64,000 nt of DNA from Frankia sp. AgB1.9 (GTDB taxonomy: Bacteria; Actinomycetota; Actinomycetes; Frankiales; Frankiaceae): the NCBI RefSeq assembly GCF_016786355.1, contig NZ_JADWYX010000016.1, positions 1-64,000 of the forward strand, given 5' to 3'. This document shows positions 24,850 through 33,556 of the stretch, piece after piece. The translations under genes were made by a program, and so were the position numbers. The notes under the pieces were generated by a model, which did no database searches, was not told the origin of the DNA, and saw only the letters and a list, made by a program, of their open reading frames with translations. Within the stretch, counting starts at the first letter, position 1, and the number at the start of each line of letters is the position of its first letter.

Positions 24850-25680
24850 TCACTCGGACTTGGCCCGGTCGGCGAAGAAGAAGGACATGGCGTTGTCGTG
24901 GAGCCAGGCCTGGCGGACCTCGTCGGTGAGGCCGAGGTTGGCCGACTCGGCGAGGCAGCGCTCGAACGAGAGCACCGGGTGGTCGGAGGCGAAGATGATT
25001 TTGTCCCGGCCCCGGGTCGACATGTAGTGCAGCAGCGAGGCGGGCAGCCGCTTGGGCGACCAGGCCGACGTCATCAGCCGCAGGTTCCTGTACTTGAGCA
25101 TCAGCCGGATCGCGGTGTCCCACCAGGGGTCGGCCCCGTGGATCATGCACAGCTTCAGCTCGGGGAACCGGTAGCAGACCCGGTCGAGGTAGATCGGGTT
25201 CTGGACCTCACCGGGGATCGGCGGACCGGGGAGGCCGGTGTTCATGCACAGCGGGAGATCGAGCTCGCAGCACTTCGTGTAGAGCGGGTAGTAGACGGCG
25301 TCGGTGGGCGGGTACATCCCGTCGCCCCAGAAGCTCGGCCCGACGGTGGCGGTGGCGACCGGGTAGTCCCGGACGTACGACTCCAGCGTGCGCAGGGCCC
25401 TCATCGGGCGCAGCAGGTTGAAGGTGCCGACGGCGAGGGCGAACCGGTCGGGGCGCTGCTCGGCGTAGCGGGCGGCCCGGTCCGGCCCCTTGTTGGCCCG
25501 CGAGACCAGGATCGCCCGCTCGACACCGGCGGCGTCCATCGCGTCGATCAGCTCGGGCAGCTCGGGGCTGTGGAAGAAGGAGGCGCCGCCCTTGAAGTAG
25601 TCCTCCTTGACGCGCACCATCCACTCCGGCTGCTTGTCGTCGCCCAGGTGGACGTTGACCAGGCAGTCGATGGCCTTCAT
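24850..25680 (-). CDS. amidohydrolase-2 family protein (second)
   Basis: 276 residues; ATG with AAGGTGAGG upstream, start overlapping the stop of the upstream ligase by 4 bp (ATGA), so translation is coupled. COG2159-like TIM barrel, shorter than the first copy. The usual N-terminal DxHxH is reduced (AIDCLVNVHLG), while MIHGADPWWD and IIFASDHPVL are present, the latter with the metal Asp. With one metal ligand motif altered, catalysis could use fewer metals or be lost. It is last in the four-gene - strand operon 29828-24850 and probably acts on a CoA-pathway intermediate or product acid. Confidence 0.8.
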   Translation of the reverse strand: MKAIDCLVNVHLGDDKQPEWMVRVKEDYFKGGASFFHSPELPELIDAMDAAGVERAILVSRANKGPDRAARYAEQRPDRFALAVGTFNLLRPMRALRTLESYVRDYPVATATVGPSFWGDGMYPPTDAVYYPLYTKCCELDLPLCMNTGLPGPPIPGEVQNPIYLDRVCYRFPELKLCMIHGADPWWDTAIRLMLKYRNLRLMTSAWSPKRLPASLLHYMSTRGRDKIIFASDHPVLSFERCLAESANLGLTDEVRQAWLHDNAMSFFFADRAKSE

Positions 25681-27374
25681 GTCGGCCTCACCTTCCGGGA
25701 TCTGACGACCCCCTGGTCCCGCAGGAGCCGGCGCAGCGCGCCGACGTCGACCTTGCCGCTGGCCAGCCGCGGCACGCCGGCCGGGTCGGTCACCACGAGC
25801 CAGCGGGTCGGGACCTTGAAGCTGCTCAGCCGGGACCTGGCCAGCTCGGCCAGGCCGTCGGGTCCGGCCAGACCGTCGGCTCGGTCCGTGGCGTCAGGTC
25901 CGGCCGTGGCGTCGGATCGGTCCGTGGCGCCTGGTCCGGCTGTGGCGTCGGGCGTCACGACGACCAGCGCGGCGACCTGACGGTCGCCTGTCTCGTCCGC
26001 GACGTCGGTGACGAATGCCTCGCGCACCCCGGCCAGGCCGCGCAGCGCCGACTCGACCTCCAGCGGGTACACGGTCGCGCCGCTGACCTTGAACATGTCG
26101 TCCAGCCGACCCCGGTACCAGAGGTAGCCCTCGGCATCGAGCACACCCGCGTCGGCGGTCGGGTAGAAGCCGTCGCGGTCGAACACGTTCGCCCGGTGGC
26201 GCCCGCAGATGCCGCGCATGAGGTGCGGCCCGCGCAGCCGGATCTCCCCCTCGGCGCCGGGTGGCAGCGGCTGGCCGGTGGCCGGGTCGACGACGCGGAC
26301 CTCGACGCCCGCGAAGGGCTGGCCGCAGCTGCCGTGCTTGCCGGCGGGCAGGTCGGTGTCGAGCCGGGAGCCGCAGTACGGGCCGAACGACTCGGTCATC
26401 CCGAACAGGTTCGCCCGCGCCCCCGCGGCGGGCCGCGCCGCCGCGGGCAGGATCGCGCCGAGGCTGCCCGGCCGCAGCGAGGACAGGTCGACGGTCGGGA
26501 AGTCGGGGTGCGCCGCGAGCCGGGCCGCCTGGTCGGGCCAGCCGCGGAACAGCGTGACCCGCTCCCGTTCGAGGAAGCGCAGCGTGCGCCCGGGCTCCGG
26601 CTCCGCCTCGGTGAGCAGCGTGGCGCCGGCGACGAGCACCGAGAGCAGCCCGGACCCGAACCCACCGGTCCAGAAGAACGGCATCGGGATGTAGAGCCGC
26701 TCACCAGGGCCGACGCGCCGGGCATCCAGGCTGCTGGCGACGGCACGCAACGCGTTGCCGTGGGTGTGCAGCACGCCCTTCGGGCCGCCCGAGCTGCCCG
26801 AGGTGAACAGGACGACGAGGTCGTCGGCGGGCCGGACCACCCGTTCGAGCGCGTCGACCAGCTCGACCGGCGCCGCTGCCGTAGGCAGCTCGTCCGGGGT
26901 CCAGACCGCGCGCAGCGACGGCACCGCCGGCTGCCGGCCGCCCGCGCGCAGGCATTCGGTCAGGCCCGGCACCTCGGCGTCCAGCTCGGCACGGTAGTCG
27001 CGGCCGCGGAAGGCCGGCACCACGACCAGCTGGGTGACGGCCGCGGCCCGTAGCTGGGCGACCAGCTCCGGCGGGCGCAGCAGCGTCGACAGCGGGACGA
27101 GCACCGCGCCGAGCCTGGTCACGGCGAGCGCGTGCACTGCCCAGCCCACGCCGTTCGGCATCACCAGGCCGACCCGGCTGCCCTTGCCGACACCGGCGGC
27201 CACCAGCCGGGCCGCGAGCGCCCGGCTCGCGTCGTCGAGCTCCCGGTAGGTGACGGCGTCGTCGTCGCCGACCAGCGCCCGCAGGTCGGCGTCCTCGCGC
27301 CGCCGGACCACGAGCAGCCCAGGGATCGTGAGCGGCCCCGGGATCGTGGGCGCCGCGAGCTCAGCGGGCGGCAC
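25677..27374 (-). CDS. acyl-CoA synthetase (AMP-forming) with repeat insertion
   Basis: 565 residues from a GTG at 27374 with AAGGAG about 8 bases upstream; it overlaps the preceding ligase gene by 14 bp. Phosphate loop TSGSSGGPKG at 191-200, GMTESFGPY for the adenylate motif, YRGRLDDMFKVSG at the hinge, and a terminal LASGKVD with the catalytic Lys. An Ala/Asp/Gly/Pro-rich stretch of about 36 residues inside the C-terminal domain arises from a tandem 36-bp duplication and is absent from the neighbouring paralogue. It is paralogous to the ligase at 27361 and perhaps activates a different acid or a later intermediate. Confidence 0.88.
   Translation of the reverse strand: MPPAELAAPTIPGPLTIPGLLVVRRREDADLRALVGDDDAVTYRELDDASRALAARLVAAGVGKGSRVGLVMPNGVGWAVHALAVTRLGAVLVPLSTLLRPPELVAQLRAAAVTQLVVVPAFRGRDYRAELDAEVPGLTECLRAGGRQPAVPSLRAVWTPDELPTAAAPVELVDALERVVRPADDLVVLFTSGSSGGPKGVLHTHGNALRAVASSLDARRVGPGERLYIPMPFFWTGGFGSGLLSVLVAGATLLTEAEPEPGRTLRFLERERVTLFRGWPDQAARLAAHPDFPTVDLSSLRPGSLGAILPAAARPAAGARANLFGMTESFGPYCGSRLDTDLPAGKHGSCGQPFAGVEVRVVDPATGQPLPPGAEGEIRLRGPHLMRGICGRHRANVFDRDGFYPTADAGVLDAEGYLWYRGRLDDMFKVSGATVYPLEVESALRGLAGVREAFVTDVADETGDRQVAALVVVTPDATAGPGATDRSDATAGPDATDRADGLAGPDGLAELARSRLSSFKVPTRWLVVTDPAGVPRLASGKVDVGALRRLLRDQGVVRSRKVRPT
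25881..25952. repeat. 36-bp tandem duplication inside the ligase gene
   Basis: Copies 25881-25916 and 25917-25952 differ at four positions or so. They encode 12-residue units of the type ATAGPDATDRxD. A more diverged unit lies just before. The frame is kept. Confidence 0.65.
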
Positions 27375-29007
27375 GCAGCAGCTCCTTGAGGGCGGGCATG
27401 TCGATCTTGCCGCTGGACATCGTCGGCACCTCGTCGTCGGCGAGCAGGACGAACCTGCGCGGCACCTTGTAGGAGGACAGCCGCTCGGCGAGCTGGCCGC
27501 GCAGCTCGTCGGCGTCGACGCCGCGGCCGGACGGCACCCGGACCGCCGCCGCGACGATCTGCCCGCGCGCCGGGTCCTCCAGGCCGACGACGTGCGCCGT
27601 GAGCCCCGCGACGTCGCGGATCACCGCCTCGACCTCGCTCGGCGACACGTTCGCGCCGCCGGTCTTGATCAGGTCGCCGCGCCGGCCATGGAAGTAGTAG
27701 AAGCCCTCGTCGTCGAAGGCGAACAGGTCTCCAGTGCGGAACCACCCGTCGGCGTCGAACACCTCGTGGCGTTCCCTGCCGTAGTAGCCCTCCATCAGGA
27801 ACGGCCCGCGCAGCCACAGCTCCCCCACCGCGCCGACACCGCAGGCCGAACCGTCCGCGTCGACGAGCCGGGCTTCCAGGCCCGGCGCGGGCGGGCCGAA
27901 CGAGCCGCAGCGCCGCTCCGGCTGGTCGCCCTCGTCCGCGCTGACCAGGCAGACGCTGCCGGCCTCGGTCATCCCGAGCATCTGGTGGCGCCGCAGCGGG
28001 TCTTCGGGCCGGACGTCGGGCGGCATGATCGAGTACAGGTTGCCGCGCCGGATCGAGGACAGGTCCCGGCGGGCGAACGTCGGGTCGTTCGGCAGGCCCG
28101 CCACCGACTGGGCGTAGCCGTTGACCATCGTCGGGCGCTCCCGTTCGAGCACGTCGAGCACCCCCGCCGGATTCGACGCGTTCGAGCACACCAGCCGGGC
28201 GCCGGCGACCAGCGTGCCGAGCAGCGCGTAGGCGAACCCGCCGACCCAGAAGAACGGCGAGTTCGAGAAGAGCGCCTCCTCGGGCGTGTAGCGGCGGATC
28301 TCGTTCAGGTTCGCCAGATGCCGGATCAGCGCGCCCTGGGTGTGGACCACGCCCTTCGGCGCGCTCGTCGACCCGGACGTGTGGACGATGACCATCCGGT
28401 CGCTCGGCGCCAGCGACTCCTCGACCGCCGGCGCCAGGTCGTCGTCCACCGTGACGCCGTGGCGCGCGAGCGCGGCAAGGGTCCGGGCCGGGCCGACCCG
28501 CCCGTCGTCGGCGCCGCCGTCCGCCCCGTCGGCGAAGAACACGTGCCGCAGTACCGGCATCGACGCGGCCAGCAGCGGCTGCTCGCCCTGGAGGTCAAGG
28601 TCTCCGACGGCCGACCCGAGCGCGGCCACGTAGTCGTGGCCGCGGAAACCGCGCGCCGCGAGCAGCACCCCGACGTCCGCGTTGTACAACAGTCCGCGCA
28701 GCTCCGCGCTGGTCGAGAACGTGCTCAGCGGGACCGTCACCGCGCCGACCCGCGCGGCGGCCAGCCAGCCGACGACGAAGTCGCTCCCGTTCGGGAACAG
28801 CAGCCCGACGTGGGTCCCCCGGTCGACGCCGAGCGCCAGCAGGCCTCGGGCCAGCTCCCGCGAGCGCCGGTCGGCCTCGGCATAGGTGAGCACGTCGTCG
28901 TCGGACACGAGCAGCACGCGCGGGCCGTACTGCGCGGCCCGCTCACGCAGCAGGGCCGCGACCGTCAGCGGCAGGCCGTCCTCGGCCTCGATCGTCGTCA
29001 CGACCAT
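27361..29007 (-). CDS. acyl-CoA synthetase (AMP-forming)
   Basis: 548 residues; ATG at 29007, two bases after the stop of the upstream hydratase. Motifs: HTSGSTSAPKG ending at 209, LGMTEAGSV, FRTGDLFAFD, FHGRRGDLIKTGGANVSP and MSSGKIDMP with the adenylation Lys. It ligates CoA to a carboxylate with ATP cleavage to AMP. Gene order (hydratase, ligase, ligase, amidohydrolase, all overlapping or within 2 bp) implies a single mRNA under palindrome site f. Confidence 0.9.
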   Translation of the reverse strand: MVVTTIEAEDGLPLTVAALLRERAAQYGPRVLLVSDDDVLTYAEADRRSRELARGLLALGVDRGTHVGLLFPNGSDFVVGWLAAARVGAVTVPLSTFSTSAELRGLLYNADVGVLLAARGFRGHDYVAALGSAVGDLDLQGEQPLLAASMPVLRHVFFADGADGGADDGRVGPARTLAALARHGVTVDDDLAPAVEESLAPSDRMVIVHTSGSTSAPKGVVHTQGALIRHLANLNEIRRYTPEEALFSNSPFFWVGGFAYALLGTLVAGARLVCSNASNPAGVLDVLERERPTMVNGYAQSVAGLPNDPTFARRDLSSIRRGNLYSIMPPDVRPEDPLRRHQMLGMTEAGSVCLVSADEGDQPERRCGSFGPPAPGLEARLVDADGSACGVGAVGELWLRGPFLMEGYYGRERHEVFDADGWFRTGDLFAFDDEGFYYFHGRRGDLIKTGGANVSPSEVEAVIRDVAGLTAHVVGLEDPARGQIVAAAVRVPSGRGVDADELRGQLAERLSSYKVPRRFVLLADDEVPTMSSGKIDMPALKELLRAAR

Positions 29008-29009
29008 GG

Positions 29010-29828
29010 TCAGCGACCGCCGAACTTGGGCTCGCGCCGCTCCCGGAAGGCCGCGAGCCCCTCCCGGAAGTCGCCGGTGCGGGACGACAGCTCCAACGCG
29101 TAGGCCTCCTGCTCCATCGTCTCGGCGAGCCCCAGCTCCAGGCCCCGGTTGACCGACCGCTTGGTCAGCCCGACCGCCACGGTCGCGGCCTGGCCGAGCT
29201 CGGTGACCAGGGCGGCGGTCGCGTCGTCGAGGTCGGCGTCGGGCACCGCCCGGTAGATCAGCCCCCAGTCGGCGGCCTCCCGGCCGGACAGCCTGCGCCC
29301 CAGGATGAGCAGCTCCTTCGCCCGCGCGATGCCGACCAGGCGGGGCAGCAGCCAGGTGGCCCCGCTGTCCGGGCTGAAGCCCCTGGCCAGGAACGGCTCC
29401 CAGAAGCGGCTGGTCTCGGCGGCGACGGTGAAGTCCGCCGCCAGCGCCAGCTGGAACCCGAGCCCGGCCGCGTGCCCGCGCACCGCGCAGACGACGGGCA
29501 GCTGGAGCTCGGTGATCAGCTGGACGAGCCGGTGGGCCTGCAGGGCCGTGCGCCGTTGCACGCTGCCGGTCCGCGGCCGCTCGCCGTCCTTGCTGTTCGA
29601 CGCGACCCAGTCGGCGCCGGAGCAGAAGTCCGGCCCGAGGCTGGACAGCACGACGACCCGCAGGCCGTCGTCGACCGCCGCGTCCTCGAGCGTGGCGATC
29701 AGCAGGCGGACCGTGGCGGGGCCGAGGGCGTTGCGGCGCTCCGGGCGGTTGAGGCCGATCCGCAGCACACCGCCGTCGCGTTCGACGACGACGTCGGCGC
29801 CCGTGGCGGAATCCATGTCGTTCACCAC
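29010..29828 (-). CDS. enoyl-CoA hydratase/isomerase, PaaG-like (second)
   Basis: 272 residues from GTG 29828, or 268 from ATG 29816; no strong ribosome site favours either. Oxyanion motifs FCSGADWV and AAGLGFQLA. The acid segment reads ARGFSPDSGATWLLPRLVG with an Asp as in PaaG-type isomerases. C-terminal RREPKFGGR. First gene of the four-gene - strand operon with two ligases and an amidohydrolase. Palindrome site f lies about 27 bp upstream, where a bound protein would touch the transcription start. Confidence 0.87.
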   Translation of the reverse strand: MVNDMDSATGADVVVERDGGVLRIGLNRPERRNALGPATVRLLIATLEDAAVDDGLRVVVLSSLGPDFCSGADWVASNSKDGERPRTGSVQRRTALQAHRLVQLITELQLPVVCAVRGHAAGLGFQLALAADFTVAAETSRFWEPFLARGFSPDSGATWLLPRLVGIARAKELLILGRRLSGREAADWGLIYRAVPDADLDDATAALVTELGQAATVAVGLTKRSVNRGLELGLAETMEQEAYALELSSRTGDFREGLAAFRERREPKFGGR

Positions 29829-29854
29829 GGCGATGGTAGCGAGGCAGCCCTCAA

Positions 29855-29866
29855 ATATCTAGATGT
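29855..29866. promoter_or_regulatory. island palindrome, site f
   Basis: ATCTAGAT is intact at 29857-29864, with flanks AAAT and GTATT. It is 29 bp upstream of the GTG start of the hydratase that opens the four-gene operon. Confidence 0.6.
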
Positions 29867-29907
29867 ATTGGCGCCCGTGCCGCTCGCCGCCCCAGGACCG
29901 GACCTGG

Positions 29908-31443
29908 TCACGCCAGCACGTCGGACGGCAGCAGGCGGCGGGCGACCTTGCCGGTGGGCAGACGCGGGAACTCGTCCAGGAACCGGACCGAGCGCGGTGC
30001 CTTGAACCGGGCGAGGTGCTCGCGGGCGTAGGCGATGAGCTCGGCCTCCAGCGCGGCAGGGTCGGCCGGGGGGCTCGCGGGCTGGACGACCGCCCGCACC
30101 GACTCGCCCATCTCCGCGTCGGGGACGCCGATGACCACGACGTCCGCGACCCGCGGATGGCGGACCAGGACGTCCTCCAGCTCGCGCGGGTAGATGTTGA
30201 CGCCACCCGAGACGATCATGTTGGTGGCGCGGTCGGTCAGGTAGAGGTAGCCGTCGGCGTCGACATGGCCGATCTCGCCGTAGGTGGCCCAGCCACGGTC
30301 GTCGAACACCGAGGCAGTCTTCTCCGCGTCGCCGTGGTATTCAAAGCGGCGCGCGGCCTCGAAGAAGACCCGGCCGTCGGCGCCGGCCGGCAGCTCCTCG
30401 CCCGCCTCGTCGACGATGTGGACCTTGCCCTGCATCGAACGGCCCACGGAGCCCGGGTGGGCCAGCCACTCCTCGGGCCCGATGAAGCAGAATCCGACGC
30501 CCTCGCTGCCGGCGTAGTACTCGTAGACGATCGGGCCGAGCCACTCCAGCGCCGCCCGTTTGACGTCGACCGGGCACGGCGCGGCGGCGTGGACGAGCGT
30601 CTTCAGGCTGGACAGGTCGTGGCGGGCCCGCTCCTGCTCGGGGAGCTTCAGCAGCCGGACGAGGTGGGTCGGGACGACCTGCGCCATCGTGACCCGGTGG
30701 CGCTCGATCGTCTCGAGGAAGTCGACGGGCTCGAACCGCTCGGTCAGCACGACCGTGCCGCCGATCCGGTGCATCGCGTTGGTCCAGCCCGACGGGGCCG
30801 CGTGGTAGAGCGGAGCGGGGCTCAGGTAGCGGGTGTTCTCGTCGCCGCCGAACAGGAACCGGACCATCGCCGTGAACCCCATCGGCGCGCCCAGCGGGCC
30901 GCCGACCTCGGGCGGCTTGATGCCCTTGGGGCGGCCGGTGGTGCCCGACGAGTAGAACATCCAGGCGCCGTCCGCCTCGTCGTCGATCGGTGTCGACGGG
31001 AAGCCGGCGGCGACCTGTTCGTACAGCTCGAACCCCTCGATCGGCCCGCCGACGGACAGCCGGATCTTCGGGCCGGCGCCGGCCAGCTCGGCCACCACGT
31101 CGGCGCAGGACGCGGAGGCGATCAGCGCGTCGGCGCCGCAGTCCTCGACGATGTAACGGGCCTCGGCGCCGGACAGGTGCCAGTTGATCGGCGTGACCAG
31201 CAGGCCGGCCCGCAGCCCCGCCCAGGTGACCTCGAAGTACTCGGCCCGGTTCTCCATCAGCACCGCGACGTTGGCGCCGATGCCTAATCCGGCCGCGCGC
31301 AGCGCGTGCGCGAGCCGGTTCGACCGAGCCTCCAGCTCCGCGTAGGTGATCGTGACGTCACCGGCGATCACCGCGGGCCGGTCCGGCGCCACGGCGGCGA
31401 ACCACTTCGGATGCTCGAGCTGCGTCGCCACTGTCTCTCCCAT
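29908..31443 (-). CDS. acyl-CoA synthetase (AMP-forming, FadD-like)
   Basis: 511 residues; ATG at 31443 with GGAG upstream, 11 bp after the stop of the next hydratase upstream. Phosphate loop SSGTTGRPKG at 165-174, EYYAGSEGVG for the aromatic/adenylate motif, YLTDRATNMIVSGGVNIYP at the hinge, and LPTGKVARRL with catalytic Lys. It belongs to a different ligase subgroup from the two in the operon to the left, closer to long-chain or steroid-acid ligases of mycobacteria, but the substrate is not readable. Confidence 0.9.
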   Translation of the reverse strand: MGETVATQLEHPKWFAAVAPDRPAVIAGDVTITYAELEARSNRLAHALRAAGLGIGANVAVLMENRAEYFEVTWAGLRAGLLVTPINWHLSGAEARYIVEDCGADALIASASCADVVAELAGAGPKIRLSVGGPIEGFELYEQVAAGFPSTPIDDEADGAWMFYSSGTTGRPKGIKPPEVGGPLGAPMGFTAMVRFLFGGDENTRYLSPAPLYHAAPSGWTNAMHRIGGTVVLTERFEPVDFLETIERHRVTMAQVVPTHLVRLLKLPEQERARHDLSSLKTLVHAAAPCPVDVKRAALEWLGPIVYEYYAGSEGVGFCFIGPEEWLAHPGSVGRSMQGKVHIVDEAGEELPAGADGRVFFEAARRFEYHGDAEKTASVFDDRGWATYGEIGHVDADGYLYLTDRATNMIVSGGVNIYPRELEDVLVRHPRVADVVVIGVPDAEMGESVRAVVQPASPPADPAALEAELIAYAREHLARFKAPRSVRFLDEFPRLPTGKVARRLLPSDVLA

Positions 31444-31454
31444 GGGGGCTCCGG

Positions 31455-32279
31455 TCAGCGACCGTTGGCGGAGGGCTTCGCGAGCTGCTCCTTCATGCCG
31501 TCGAGCAGCATGAGGATCGGCATGCCGCTCTCCGACAGCGCGTGGCCGTGGCCGGTCTGGTGGATGTCGAAGACCGACTGGACCGCCGCGTAGAAGCCCT
31601 GCACGTCGAGCGTCTGGTTGACGGCCCGCTTGGCCTGGCGCAGCGCGAACGGATGCTTGGTCGCGATCTCGGCCGCGAGCGCCCTGGTCGCCTCGCGCAG
31701 GTCAGCCAGCGGGACGACCCTGTTGACCATGCCGACGCGCTCCGCCTCATAGGCGTCCATCTTGCGGCCGGTGAACAGCAGCTCCTTGGCCTTGCGCGGG
31801 CCCATCTCCCAGGTGTGCCCGTGGTACTCGACGCCGCCGATACCCATGTTCACGACCGGGTCGGAGAACGTGGCGTTGTCCGCGGCGATGATCAGGTCAC
31901 AGGGCCAGGCGAGCAGCAGGCCGCCGGAGATGCACACGCCCTGGACGGCGGCGATCGACGGCTTCGGCACGTTGCGCCACCGCAGGCTGTACTCCAGGAA
32001 CCGACGAGACTCGACCTCGTAGATCCCCTCCAGCGTCACCTTCGGCCGGGCACCGTTCGACTCGCCGCCGACACCCTTGATGTCGTGACCGGCGGAGAAG
32101 TGCCTGCCGTTGGCCTGCAGGATGATGACCCGGACCTCGGGGTCGTCGGCGGCCCGCCGCCACGCGGCGTCCAGCTCGTCGAGCAGCTCCAACGTCTGGG
32201 CGTTGGCTGCCTCCGGCCGGTCCAAAGTGATGGTCGCGACGGCGTCGCTGACCTCGTAGTCGATGAACGTCTTCGTCAC
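31455..32279 (-). CDS. enoyl-CoA hydratase/isomerase family protein
   Basis: 274 residues from a GTG with GGAGG 6 bases upstream. Oxyanion motifs FSAGHDIKG (His where Ala is usual) and CISGGLLLA. The segment after it (SDPVVNMGIGGVEYHGHTWE) does not match the two-Glu hydratase pattern, so the exact reaction is open. C-terminal part is long and helical. It leads a two-gene - strand unit with the ligase at 29908; palindrome site g lies about 208 bp upstream, nearer to the divergent hydratase at 32560. Confidence 0.85.
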   Translation of the reverse strand: MTKTFIDYEVSDAVATITLDRPEAANAQTLELLDELDAAWRRAADDPEVRVIILQANGRHFSAGHDIKGVGGESNGARPKVTLEGIYEVESRRFLEYSLRWRNVPKPSIAAVQGVCISGGLLLAWPCDLIIAADNATFSDPVVNMGIGGVEYHGHTWEMGPRKAKELLFTGRKMDAYEAERVGMVNRVVPLADLREATRALAAEIATKHPFALRQAKRAVNQTLDVQGFYAAVQSVFDIHQTGHGHALSESGMPILMLLDGMKEQLAKPSANGR

Positions 32280-32486
32280 GACCGGCCTCCAGGACTGTCG
32301 AGCACGGCGTTGTCTCGATTGACGCCGATGGGGACAACGTCGCGCAAGCGGTCAGAGGTCCGCGCGCCGCGCGCGGAGCAGATGCTGGCCGCGACGCCGC
32401 GCCGGCGGCCGGTCAAGGCCGGCACGCCACCGCCCGTCACCCCTGAGCGCCTCGTACTGCGGCGATGCTAGCCAGCGACCCCACTA

Positions 32487-32500
32487 ATGTCTAGATATAT
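32487..32500. promoter_or_regulatory. island palindrome, site g
   Basis: TCTAGA core at 32490-32495 inside ATGTCTAGATATAT; the left outer base departs from the consensus (GTCTAGAT). It sits 60 bp before the rightward hydratase start. Confidence 0.5.
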
Positions 32501-32559
32501 ACGATGGGGTACCGGCAGGGCATCCTTCCGGGTGGCGGCGGCGACGAGGAGAACCTGCG

Positions 32560-33504
32560 ATGGGTGAAGGACAGACGCGGGACGGCCGCGTGCTGCTGGA
32601 GCGTGACGAGTCCCGCGGCATCGCCCGGCTCACCCTCGACAACCCCGCCCGCCGCAACGCCTACGACCCCGCGATGCGCGCCCAGCTCGCCGCCCACCTC
32701 GACGATCTCGCCGACGACGACACCATCAAGGTCGTCATCCTGCGCGGCAGCGACGACGTCTTCTCCACCGGCGCCGACATGGGCAACGCCTACGCCTGGT
32801 ACGGCGCCGGCACCAATCCCGACGACAACGCCGCGCGCAGCCGACGGCCCAGCCAACGCCGCCGCCTCACCGTCGACCGCCGAAGCTTCGACTTCTACCA
32901 CCAGTTCCTCGGCTACCCCAAGGTCACGGTCGCCGAGGTCAACGGCTATGCGCTCGGCGGCGGCTTCGAACTGGCCCTCATGGCCGACATCAGCGTCATC
33001 GGCGCCACCACCCGCATCGGCATGCCGGCCACCCGCTTCCTCGGCCCCGCCCTCGGCTCCCTGCACATGTTCTTCCACCGCCTCGGCCCCGTCACCGCCC
33101 GGCGCCTCCTGCTCACCGGCGACATCATCCCCGCCGCCGACCTCGCCCACCTCGGTATCTTCACCGAGGTCGTCGACGACGACGCGGTGACCGCCCGAGC
33201 CGAACACTGGGCCCGCAAAGCCGCGAAAATGCCCGCCGACGGCATCACCATCGCCAAAGAAGCCTTCCGCCTCGTCGAACAACTCCAGGCCTACCAAGGC
33301 GAAGAAACCACCAGCTACCTCATCCACGCCTACGGCACCAACCTCCGCTTCGAAGACGACGAATTCAACTTCGTCAAGACCCGCGCCCAACACGGCACCA
33401 AGAAAGCCTTCCAACTCCGCGACGCCCACTTCGACATCACCGACGAACCACTCTTCACCTCCCCCAACGGCCGGGAGCCGACGTTCGGAGCGCCCGCCGG
33501 CTGA
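32560..33504 (+). CDS. enoyl-CoA hydratase/isomerase family protein, unusual codon use
   Basis: 314 residues; ATG with GAGGAG 7-8 bases upstream. Crotonase motifs FSTGADMGN and YALGGGFELALMAD. It is longer than usual at the N-terminal loop (about residues 85-110, Arg-rich) and has an extended C-terminal helical part. Codon use differs from neighbours: the last third uses GAA, CAA and AAA freely and avoids G-ending Leu codons in favour of CTC. That suggests a separate origin or recent arrival. It starts the rightward unit with the AttH/CrtC-like gene 52 bp downstream. Confidence 0.86.
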   Translation: MGEGQTRDGRVLLERDESRGIARLTLDNPARRNAYDPAMRAQLAAHLDDLADDDTIKVVILRGSDDVFSTGADMGNAYAWYGAGTNPDDNAARSRRPSQRRRLTVDRRSFDFYHQFLGYPKVTVAEVNGYALGGGFELALMADISVIGATTRIGMPATRFLGPALGSLHMFFHRLGPVTARRLLLTGDIIPAADLAHLGIFTEVVDDDAVTARAEHWARKAAKMPADGITIAKEAFRLVEQLQAYQGEETTSYLIHAYGTNLRFEDDEFNFVKTRAQHGTKKAFQLRDAHFDITDEPLFTSPNGREPTFGAPAG

Positions 33505-33556
33505 GGCCTCGCCGCCTCGCCTGTCGTCGGGTCCACCCGCTGAGAGGAATCCGCTG

